From Heterocephalus glaber (taxonomy: Eukaryota > Chordata > Mammalia > Rodentia > Bathyergidae), in contig NW_004624782.1 of the NCBI RefSeq assembly GCF_000247695.1, forward strand, positions 11,995,665 to 12,059,664: 64,000 nt of DNA, written 5' to 3'. Each line of letters starts with the position of its first letter. The first letter of the stretch is position 1. The notes under the pieces are model-generated. The model had not been told where the DNA came from and did not search any database. It saw only the letters and a program-made list of their open reading frames with translations. The translations under genes were made by a program, and so were the position numbers. Shown in pieces: positions 18,040-27,290 of the stretch.

Positions 18040-20130
18040 CCGCAGAAGTCCCTGTTTAAGCCACCAGGTTTGGGGACGCGCTCAGCCACCATGGAACTTG
18101 AGTACCCCACTCAGCCTCCACCTCTTCATCTGGGCAGTCCCAGCCCTTCCCAGCCCCTTGGGGACAGCATCGAGGGCAGTGTCCCGGGGGGGGGGGGCTG
18201 GCCTTCCGTGTGCCCTGCTGCAGAGCCCACACTGAGCCTCTCGGGGCCTGAGCCTCCCTTGGCTCTGGAGAGCAGGTGGGAGCCATGGTGGTGGTCTCGC
18301 CTCCGGGACACCAAGTGTGGAGCCGAATAGAGCCCAGGGCCTCTGCACTGAGCATATCCCCAGCCCGCACACACAGCGAGCAGTAAACACCTGTGCCTGA
18401 ACAAATGACTGAGCAAATGAATGGCGTCTTCATGTAGCAACCCATCACGGCCTCGAGCTGAACCCCGCTGCCGTGGGCCGCGCCTCAGTGTCCACATCTC
18501 CCCAAGACCTGTGACACAGCCAGGCACCCGGTGCTGTCCCACGGATGTGTGTAATCACACACGACACTGTGTGAGGTATGGGGACCCTTGGCTTACGAAC
18601 TCAATCTGTTCCGAGGGCTAGTTGTAACTCAGGTTGATCGGGTGAGGCTCAGGCTCCTACACGGACCTCAAAGTCTCTCTCCTATACACAGGCAGATCTC
18701 AGTGTCCTTGGAGACACTGGCCCAGGATTTCTCAATGAACCCCACACAGGAGAAGATGCTGTCATGTTCCTTCCAGAGCTCTTTAGGGTTAAATCTGTTT
18801 CTGAGACCATCTGGAAACACAAGCAGCCGGCATTCGGGTCATAACTCAAGACTTTGGTCACAAGTTAAAAACTAAAATTCTGATCGTAACCCAAGTTTGT
18901 CTGTCAGGCGGGTCCTAACTGGAAGGTCCCCTGCACTCAGCCCTCTACTTCTCATCTCTTAGGGTTTCTCCTGCTTAGAAGGTGGGCTTCATGCAGGCAG
19001 AGCTCTGTGTGCCACGTCAATACTGGCTGCCGGGCCCAGCAGAGTCTGATAAGCAGTAGGCATTCAGTGGTGACCGGGCGGGGAGTGGAGCCGCGAGGCG
19101 CACCAGAGCCCCAAATCGGGTTCCTCCGGAGCCCTCTGCTGTCCGTGCCCTGGGACCGTCCTCTCTGCTCTTCTGCGGGCCACAGCAGCCTCCTTCTCCT
19201 CGAGGCCGCCTGCCTGACCCCAGGGTGGCTGCAGGTGCCACGTGGGCGGGCGTCAAAGGCAGCCCGCTTCCTTGCTCAGAGCTCGCCCTCCTGGCCGCCG
19301 CTTGGGGAGGCTGTCACGGGCTGGTTTCCTCCCTGTTCCGTAGCCCCTCCTACTTACGGGAAGGGTTCTGGCTTTCCATGTGTGTTGGGACAGTGTTTCT
19401 TGAAAATAAAGTCAGTTACACAAAAGGAGTCATCAGTAAGAAGACTGATGAGAGGACTGTGTCCATGGTCCCCGGATGGGGGAGCCAGGGACGTGGGGCT
19501 CCAGGCCGTCCCGCCCTCTGCCCCGCCCCTCGCTCTGTATCTCTCCAGGTGCCCGTGCACCCACCCCAGGACCATGACCGCCTCATGGACTCCGAGGTCT
19601 CGCGACAACCTCGCTCCTGCTTCCTCTTTCCCAGGCAGGCCTCCAGGTTCTCCGCCCGCCGCCTCCACCTCCTGCCCAGGACCTATCCCCCAGGTCAGGG
19701 TTCCCACTGGCTCCCACCTGGCACCTGTCGCAGGCTTGGCCAATCAGAGCCCTCCTTCCCTGATCTGCACAGCGATTGGCTTGGGTCAGTCACGTGATAA
19801 AACTGACCCCCTGCCAGCCTTTCCCGCACCACTGCTAGAAGCAGTAGAAAGCTGCTTTCTTTACTCTGTGCTTCATAATCTGGTAGGTGACCAGCTCGAC
19901 TCCTGAGACTCACTAAGCACACACTTTTTGCTGCCGCTGAGGTTCATTAAGCCTGCTTGAGAATGAGGCCCGTTCAGAAGCAAGCAGGTCCCAGAGTCAG
20001 AGCCTTCAACCTAAGAAGTGATTTGGGTGCCTTGATCCAGCCACACCTGTGACCATTCCCTACACTCTTTATGAGCAAAAAAAAAAAAAAAAAAATTTAA
20101 AAAAAGCCAGTTCTATCATTTACAACCACA
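18040..20130. other. Intergenic sequence, no gene recognised
   Basis: Contains a G run at 18186-18197 and short ID-like remnants near 18325-18366. Longer open frames around 19007-19906 match no family I recognise and sit in GC-rich sequence in which open frames are expected by chance. Confidence 0.5.
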
Positions 20131-20139
20131 AGTCTCCTT

Positions 20140-20490
20140 GTTGAAACAAGCATATTTTTTGAGATAAAATTCATATAACATAAAACCATGTTAACCATGA
20201 AGAGCATACGGCCCAGTGGGTTTTAGTATATCACAATGTTTTGTTATTATACGCACTGTGCAGTCCCAGGACATTTCCATCACTACTTCCTCTCCAAGAA
20301 CAAGAACCTGCTGGCCAGCAGCCCCTCCCGATTCTTCTCCCAGGTCCCCAGCAACCACACTGCAGTCCCCTCTCCAGACCTAGACTGGTGGGCGCTTCCC
20401 TGGGAGCCCTGCCAAAATCCAGGGCCTCCTTTGTCACATCCCTCTTTCATCACCTACTGTCACTTTTAATTTGGCTTTTCATTTTTAATA
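20140..20490 (-). repeat. Old L1 3' untranslated fragment, antisense
   Basis: Phrases gataaaattcatataacata, ttttagtatatcacaatgtt and ggacatttccatcactactt are typical of antisense L1M-type 3' UTR. A second copy of this type is at about 51795-52000. Confidence 0.6.
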
Positions 20491-20767
20491 AAGTAATGCC
20501 TCAAACGTGCAGGAAGTCCCTGACTAGGTCCAGCCCAGCTAGACTCCATGGTGACAAGGGCTGAGATTCACTCCTCCTCTGTCCCTGGTCCTCACCCAGG
20601 GCCTGGCCCCCACAAGGTGCTTGGTAAAGCAAAACTAAACCAGAAGAGAGTGAGGCCCTGCTCCAGCAGGTCAGCCCCATCAGACCAGGACAGAGAGGCT
20701 CGAAGTGTTTGTTGACTGGCTGCTGGACACCCTTGGTAACCACAGTCATAGTGGACAGTGGTCTCAG

Positions 20768-21208
20768 TGTTCCAGAAATCTCAGAAAGAAGTACAAGGAG
20801 ACACAGAATTCGGGTAAAACAGTAAAAGTTCTACTTGCAAGCAGGTGGGACTGCCAGAAACCAGTCTGGTCTGTATCCATGTGCTCCTTTGTTCAGCATT
20901 TCCTTTTTATTTCCTTTTTAGCCATTATCTCATCCCTAGTGGTCTTTGATGTGTAAATACAATTCCAGTTCCTATTTACAAGTCACAGACACAAGATAGG
21001 CACATACACACTGTAAATTCACCCAGGCATTCCAACTGTTAGGTTAATGAAGTTACTGGTTAAAGAGTCAGATAATCATCACCTTAAAGTCACCTTAAAC
21101 AACAAGAGTTATGGGAAAAGCAAATCTTAAAGGAACATATTACTTATTTTGCTTCTATAACTACCTTAATATTCAATGTACTAAGTTATCTAAAACTTTT
21201 CCCTATCA
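20768..21208 (-). repeat. ERV 3' LTR (minus-strand sense)
   Basis: 441-bp direct repeat of 26227-26666 with matching TG...CA ends. About 30 substitutions and a few 1-bp indels separate the two by eye. Confidence 0.92.
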
Positions 21209-21220
21209 TTCCTCCCTCTG
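21209..21220 (-). other. ERV polypurine tract
   Basis: The minus strand reads CAGAGGGAGGAA immediately before the 3' LTR start TGATAGG, the expected position of the plus-strand primer. Confidence 0.7.
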
Positions 21221-21240
21221 TTTACTTCAGGATAACTCTT

Positions 21241-21700
21241 CTATCCATTATAAGTTCTATCCAGTTTATCTATGTTTCTTAACACTAGCATTTGGTAGTG
21301 TTGAGCTGCAGCAGTGTGCTGCTGTATAAATTTTGAAATCCATTGGCTGACACAAGGACCAAACATTAATATTAATATTATAACAAGGGGATTCAGAAGA
21401 GGTCCTATCCAAGTTTTCCATCCTCCCCAAGTAAAATTAATCCCATAGGACAGCCCTCCTATACCAAATTCCTCATCAAGAGCCTTGATCCCATCTTTCG
21501 GTTTATCTAGTGATTCTTGTACTACACCAGATTTATTAGCGTAATAACAACACTCTTCACCAAGAAATAAGCAAGTCCCTCCTTTCTGGGCTGTTAGCAA
21601 ATTGAGAGCACGCCTATTCTGTAAAATGACATTGGCCAGTGAATCTAGTTGGGTTTCTAAAGCCTGAAGTGCATCTTGAATTTCCTCAAGATCTTTTCTA
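21241..21700 (-). pseudogene. env: ERV env remnant: transmembrane subunit
   Basis: In a different frame from the surface-subunit remnant: part of the heptad-repeat helix, the immunosuppressive-type segment LQNRRALNLL, the CX6CC motif (CLFLGEECC), a membrane-spanning segment (PLVIILILMFGPCV) and a short tail. The CX6CC arrangement is the gammaretroviral type. It lacks its own leader and fusion peptide. Confidence 0.85.
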
Positions 21701-22126
21701 ATTTCTTGTCCTAATGAAATATATTACTCCTTGTAGCCAAATAGGATCCCATGGGGCTGGCATATACATAGATATAGGATTACATTGACCTTGTTTACAA
21801 CTGTAACAATTACCAGTGGCTTGTCCAACAAGGGAGCCATTGATCCAAACTTGTGTTTTCTCTTTGCAATATAATTTCTCATTAGAATAGCCCCCACAGT
21901 CAGAAGCTAACACAGGTCTGCCATAATGTTCTTTTGGGCAGGCATCAAAGAACACTGTAAACAGATAGCCTTCCGGTTCCCATTTTACCTTTTTAAAAGT
22001 CACATATTGTTCATCAAACTTTTCATTACTAGGCCTAAACAACCGCAATTCAAAAACAAAGAAACTTAAAGCAGTGGTGATCTGGCACAACACAATAATC
22101 CATCTCATCCTTGTTGGTGCTCCCAT
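21698..22126 (-). pseudogene. env: ERV env remnant: N-terminal surface subunit
   Basis: Open frame starting with ATG and a hydrophobic leader (residues about 8-24), followed by a cysteine-containing segment with NGS sequon. It terminates after 142 codons, where the frame is lost. The C-terminal half of the surface subunit, the cleavage site and the fusion peptide are missing. Confidence 0.75.
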
Positions 22127-22149
22127 TCTTCAGCCTTGCATTGACTCAC

Positions 22150-23065
22150 CAACCTCCGGAGTGGTGAGAGCAGGGCTTTGAGTTCATTGTCTTTCTCGGC
22201 TTTCAGTGTCAGCTTTATTGTTACCTTGTGCAATGAAGTCTTTGCCTTTCTGATGTCCTGAACAATGTATTACTGCAACTTTGCTAGGTTCCCACACTGC
22301 CTTTAGCAACTGTATAATTTCCTGTTTATTATTAATTTGCTTCCTTTCTGCCACGAGAAGACCTCGCTCTCAGTAAATCATGCCATGGATGTGAAATGTA
22401 GCAAATGCATAGCGAAAGTCCATATATACATATCTACCTTTTTACCCTTTGCCCATCGGAGTCCCTGTATGAGTGCCCAGAGCTTAGCACACTGTGCCGA
22501 CTAGCCACTAGGAAGGGGCCCCAGCTAGGATCACCTCACCCTTTGTGGTTACCGCATATCCAACATGACAAACCCCATCTTCCATGAAGCTGCTCCCATC
22601 CGTGAAGAGAACAAGGTCAGCGTCAGACAAGGGTGTCATTTGTAGGTCAGGGAGGCTGGAAAAGAGCTCATGGGTGACACTCAAGCAGTCATGATTGGGA
22701 GGGCCTGTCTCCGTAGGCAAGAAGGTAGCAGGATTTAAAGCTTTTACAGGAATAAACTGTAAGTGGGGGTTCTCACAGAGAAGGGCTTGGTACTAAGTAA
22801 CCCGATTATTTGAGAGCCATCAATGCCCTCTTGTGTTCAACAGTTTCAAGACCGCATGTGGAACCTGCACAGTCAGTTCCTGACCTAGAGTTAGCTTGTC
22901 TGCTAACTCTAAGGCCCAAAGGCAAGGAGGCCACCCTTTTGCTACTGGATCTAAATTCTTAGACAAGTATGCCACTGGTTGATTCCATGGGCCTACTTCT
23001 TGGGTCAATACTCCAAGGGCCACATGGCTTTTCTCAGTCACATATAGAGTAAAAGGGTGCTTCAC
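22150..23065 (-). pseudogene. pol: ERV pol remnant: RT connection and RNase H
   Basis: Broken frames with the gammaretroviral tether motif [20 protein letters not shown] and the RNase H active-site phrase FTDGSS, then a degraded remainder of RNase H to about 22190. No integrase motif (HHCC or DDE) occurs before env begins at 22126, so integrase is deleted. Stops and frameshifts prevent a continuous product. Confidence 0.85.
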
Positions 23066-23124
23066 ATCTGGTATGCCTAGGATGGGCAGCTGCCAAAGTC
23101 AATTTTAGTTTCTTAAAAGCTTTT

Positions 23125-23349
23125 TTATTGTTCTATAGCCCAAAGTAAATGATTTTCTTTTTTTTCCTTTAATTCCTGTTTTTTCTTTTCTTTGAGCTGT
23201 GGGCACTTGTTCTTATAATGTCCTTTCTCTCTGCAATAGCCACACTGGTCACAATCTAAGTCCTCACATTTAAAACCTTTCTTCTGCTTTCCCTCTGACT
23301 TTGTTCCCTGTCTTTCTTTCTCCCTCTCTCCCTTGGCTCCCATAGCCAC
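23125..23349 (-). pseudogene. gag: ERV gag remnant: nucleocapsid with zinc knuckle
   Basis: Highly basic and acidic stretch containing one CX2CX4HX4C zinc knuckle (CGYCREKGHYKNKC), the single-knuckle arrangement typical of gammaretroviruses. It is followed after only about 60 bp by the end of reverse transcriptase, showing that protease and most of RT are deleted. Confidence 0.85.
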
Positions 23350-23389
23350 TGCTAGGTATCTGGCTTTTCTCTTATCTCGCTTCTTTTCC

Positions 23390-24025
23390 TTCCTTGCTCA
23401 TTCTCTCTCTCACTGACTCTCTGTTCACATACACTTTCCTAGCTAATTGCAATATAACAACTAATTGAATATAACAGTTCTGTTATATTCATGGCTTCCC
23501 AAGTTTCTTGCTTCTGAATCTTTCTTCTAATGTCTGGAGCTGACTGAGTTACAAAGGTCGTATTGATTAACTGATGGTTATCAGGAACAGGAGGGTCAAG
23601 TGGTGTGTACATTCTGTAGGCCTCTCAGAGCTGCTCATAAAATTTCTCAGGGCTGTCATCGGGCTCCTGTTGTGCCTCTGACGCTTTAATCATGTTGGTA
23701 GATCTTTTACTTGCAGCCTGTATCCCTGCCAGAAGGGCCATCTGATAATTACTTTTTTTTGTTTGTTTGGTATCGGGGATCGAACTCGGGTCCTTTCGCT
23801 TGCAAGGCAGGTGGTGGAACCACTGAGCTAAATCCCCGGCCTCGTCTGATAATTTCTTAAGCTCTCCTGGCCTACTGGGGTGTTGGGGTTCCAATCAGGC
23901 TGCATATTTACTGGAAACTGCTGTTCATGCCAAGCGTCTGGATTTTGCGTGTCTCCTGATATTCTAGGGGCATTAATCTTTTTAATTTCTCCTAAAACTC
24001 TCTGCATTTCTTTAGAGGTTAACAA
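23390..24025 (-). pseudogene. gag: ERV gag remnant: capsid, split by a SINE
   Basis: Capsid homology in two pieces on either side of the SINE at 23751-23844. The upstream piece includes a motif like QPDWNPNTPVG, the downstream piece LLAGIQAASKRSTNMIKA. Both correspond to the gammaretroviral capsid region just before and at the major homology region. Confidence 0.75.
23751..23844 (-). repeat. tRNA-derived SINE inserted in ERV gag
   Basis: A clean recurrent-family SINE flanked by tctgataatt at 23741-23750 and 23845-23854. It interrupts the capsid remnant, so the SINE family was active after the provirus integrated. Confidence 0.9.
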
Positions 24026-24099
24026 AGTTCTACAAAGTTCTTTACAGTCCTCACTATTAGGACAATGGGTAGCAAAGATGGAATCAAATAACTGAAGGA

Positions 24100-24960
24100 T
24101 TTTGGAGGGGCCTTGGCAGAGAACAAATGACTTTCTTTTTCTCTGTACCTAGCCTCCTTTGTCCTTTTATTAAGTCAAATCTCAAATACCACACCTTGGT
24201 CTGACATATTTGTGCCTTTTCCCAGTAGTTTTTTTTTTTTCTAACTCACTATAAAGGAGGAGGTCATATCATAGCCTGTTGGCTCTTAAACCCTTTGAAG
24301 ATGACCAATGTACATATATTATAGTAACATATTTAGAATTTAACCCTTTGATGACAGCCAATGTGAACATACTTATAACTTTTCATAACAAATGTAAAAC
24401 CAACAAACATACATATTTTCTTGATAAATCACTTTCACACATCTTTTAACATATCTAGGCCTTCTGGTCTTGTATACCTCTTTTTATCTTTCTAACAAGA
24501 TAAACACAAAATTTTTATATCAAAATTGTATCTCTTTTACTTATAGCTTTTTAATATTTTTTATCTCACCTACTATAGACCTTTTATCACAAACTTGTCT
24601 CTAGCTGTTAAAATTTTAAAGTGGCCCTTTTTTGTTCTCAGATTGTTACACTTTAAATTTGGTTGGCTGCCAATAGAACGGTAGTAACCTTGAGTTTTTT
24701 ATCAACAAAGTACAGAAAAGAGCACGTTAACCCTATAATTACAATTGAAGAATTTGCAATGTGCAAGAAATATTTTAAGCACACCAATTAAACATCAACT
24801 CAAACTGAAACACAGATACATTTATCAATTAGCTAAACTTTGTAACTTGATTTATCTTGTAAAATTTCTTACTTTCTCTGGCTTTGTTTTATGCCCTTCA
24901 CAGCTTTCTTAGCTATTTTCAATCCATTACTTATTTTCTCTTTTTTTCCAATTTGGTGCG
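24100..24960 (-). other. AT-rich non-coding gap inside the ERV
   Basis: About 850 bp between the matrix and capsid remnants, AT-rich and without meaningful open frames or recognisable retroviral motifs. It may be decayed gag or an inserted sequence. I recognise nothing specific in it. Confidence 0.4.
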
Positions 24961-24964
24961 AGCC

Positions 24965-25225
24965 CTATTCGATCCTCTCGGAGTCTGACCACAGCACGTA
25001 CCCTCTGGTGCTCTGAAGCCAAGCAGTTTTCATGCTTTTGTCCCACCTCCTCCAAACCTGTGAATTTAGCAACTCAAAAGGAGGGGGAAAGTCTGAATTC
25101 TCTTGGTCTGGATCTGAAAGGTCTGGTTCCTTTCCAGCATCATCCTCTTTCTGATGGAGGACCAGGATATTGCTTTTTGCTTCCGGGGCGCACATATGAA
25201 GCCAAGGAGACTTTCTGTGGCACAA
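24965..25225 (-). pseudogene. gag: ERV gag remnant: matrix C-terminal part and linker
   Basis: Continues the matrix homology in another frame with KSPWLHMCAP, followed by an acidic, proline-containing linker of the type found between matrix and capsid. It is separated from the upstream remnant by a frameshift. Confidence 0.55.
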
Positions 25226-25284
25226 CTTGACCCATAAATCAATATAGGGAAATTGATCTGGATGTTCCCATGAGGGGGGGACTG

Positions 25285-25551
25285 TTAGCCAGACGGACCA
25301 GATGAGACCCTCATCTCAGTTGGCCGAGCTAGGCAAAGCTTGGGCCATTCTAACTCACAAAAGACTCCTAAGTTTTGGGGTTTCATCTTAATACCATAAT
25401 TTCCAGTAAAATCTTTCTTAAAATTCTTAAGCATGCATTCCAAAACAGTAGGATGAGATGTTTCTGTCCCCACGATCGGCCAATCAGAGTGTAGGTGTGT
25501 GTATGGGTACCCTTGTACGGAGACGCAAGACAAACAAAGGTGGGGGATCAC
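25285..25551 (-). pseudogene. gag: ERV gag remnant: matrix N-terminal part
   Basis: Open stretch with the matrix-like phrase LECMLKNFKKDFTGNYGIKM and CELEWP, typical of gammaretroviral matrix proteins. The frame hits a stop at its end and continues in a different frame into the next remnant, so gag is broken here. Confidence 0.75.
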
Positions 25552-26204
25552 TCGCTTGCCTGCCTGGCTGCGGGCTTCTTGGCCACTTTAAGGTCCATTC
25601 AGGCTAAGGTGGGCTGACGCATAAGCTCACCGTTTTGTTCTTGCTAAACGCGACCACAGAACTGAAAGACCACACACAAGTTCTGCAACTCAGGGAGGAC
25701 TCTTTAAGCATAAGCACCTCCTCCCTCTGTCTTGTTCCGTAGCTCATTCCACACTCCTATCCAGAACTCTTTCATTCACACATTTATTCAGAAGTTATCA
25801 CATTCCCTCCTGGTGACCCCCTAACCGTAACCAAAACAAATGAAAGAAGCCACCTCTTCAAATGGCAAAGCACAAAGGGTGATCAGGCCCCTGCACTATG
25901 TTTTCCCAAAGTTCACAAAGTACAAATTCACAAAGTGAAACTAAAGCAAAACCAAAAGTTAACAACTAGGGGCTTTCCCAGGGTTTCTCACCCAACAAAG
26001 GAAAAAGACAGACAAGACACCAACAGCAGCAGCCCTCCTTCTGTCGCCCTGTGTCTCAGGTTCAGGTGATCCACAACCGAGTGGGCGAGTGGGTCTCTGT
26101 GTCCTGTTGGGGAGCCTAGGAAATTAGTCCCAGGGGCTAAGCTACCTCTGGAGGAGACGGACAGCCGCTCCCCCCAGTGAGGTTCCGGCTGATGCCCAAA
26201 AGGG

Positions 26205-26226
26205 CTATTTCATTCCCGGAACCAAA
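26205..26226 (-). other. Degenerate ERV primer-binding site, possibly tRNA-Glu type
   Basis: Directly inside the 5' LTR the minus strand reads TT, then TGGTTCC, then GGGAAT and GAA. The halves match the 3' end of tRNA-Glu but lack six intervening bases. Assignment is tentative. Confidence 0.4.
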
Positions 26227-26666
26227 TGTTCCAGAAATCTCAGAAAGAAATACACGGGGACACAGAATTCTGGTAAAATAATAAAAGTTCTACTGCAAAC
26301 AGGTGAGACTGCCAGAAACTGGTCTGGTCTGTATCTGTGTGCCCCTTTGTTCAGCATTTCCTTTTTATATCCTTGTTAGCCATTTTCTCATCCCTAGTGG
26401 TCTCTGATGTGTAAATACAATTCCAGTTCGTATTTACAAGTCACAGACACAAGATAGGCCATATACATTGTAAATTCACCCAGGCATTGCAACTTTGTTA
26501 GGTTAATGAAGTTACGGGTTAAAGAGTCAATAATCATCACCTTAAATTCACCTTAAACAACAAGAGTTATGGGAAAAGCAAATCTTAAAGGAGCACATTA
26601 CTTATTTTGCTTCTACAACTACCTTAATATTCAGTCTACTAAGTTTTCTAAAACTTTTTCCTATCA
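26227..26666 (-). repeat. ERV 5' LTR (minus-strand sense)
   Basis: 440-bp direct repeat of 20768-21208. Read on the minus strand it begins TGATAGG and ends GGAACA, the canonical TG...CA termini. Confidence 0.92.
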
Positions 26667-27166
26667 TCGGCTTTGCCTGTGAGGGGCTGGCTTGGGTGGG
26701 CGGGAGGACTTTAGCTGAGCTGATCACTTCCCACACTCTGACATTTAATGAAACGCAGAACCAAACTGACAGTGCTTGCTGTGGCTGGGCACCCCCCAAA
26801 ATTCCCCCAGGCTGCACCTACTGTGGGTGCCCTGAGGTGTGCGGGGAGGTGGAGCACCTCGCCCTTCCCATGTGCTGACCGCCCCACAGGGCCGTAGGGT
26901 CTGGGAGCCCGGTGCACCGGCACCTTTAGGAGACTGGGCTGGGCCACCTGAGCGCTCGGGCTGTGGGGCCTGGCACCGCCCCTCCCTGCTGCTGAGCTCT
27001 GCTGTGCTCCGGCCGCCTGGACGCCACCTCCCAACTCCTCTGGCTCCCCACTCCATGAGCACCTCTCTGCCCGAGTCCTCAGCACCTACGCTCCCATCCC
27101 AGTGGCATGGACATCCCGGGGAACCTCCCGTGCCCCTGCCCTGCCCAGGGTGGGGCTCGGTAAGGG

Positions 27167-27290
27167 GAAAGTGAGTCAGATGCCTGTGATGGCAGCACTC
27201 TGGGAGGCTGAGGCAGGAGGGTTGCAAGTTGGGGCCCAGCCTGGGCAGCTCAGCAGGTTAGATCTCCAGAGCAAGAGGTCAGCGTGCCCA
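27167..27290 (+). repeat. B1-type SINE
   Basis: Sense B1 text: gatgcctgtgatggcagcac, gggaggctgaggcaggaggg, agcctgggcagctcagcagg. Confidence 0.7.

Larger units (their letters stand above)
20768..26666 (-). mobile_element. Gammaretrovirus-like endogenous provirus, both LTRs, internally deleted
   Basis: A minus-strand ERV of about 5.9 kb. Two LTRs of 441 and 440 bp flank remnants in order: primer-binding-site-like sequence, gag (matrix, capsid, zinc-knuckle nucleocapsid), RNase H part of pol, env and a purine tract. Protease, most of reverse transcriptase, all of integrase and the middle of env are missing, and gag carries a stop, a frameshift and a SINE insertion. It cannot encode any complete protein set. 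The LTRs differ at about 30 positions by eye (roughly 7%), so insertion is old but postdates the rodent radiation. The flanks are tcag (left) and tcgg (right), compatible with a decayed 4-bp target-site duplication. Confidence 0.93.

Noticed and set aside
19007..19906. 299-codon plus-strand open frame in intergenic sequence
   Set aside because: It resembles no family I know, has no splice context, and its GC-rich composition makes long frames likely.
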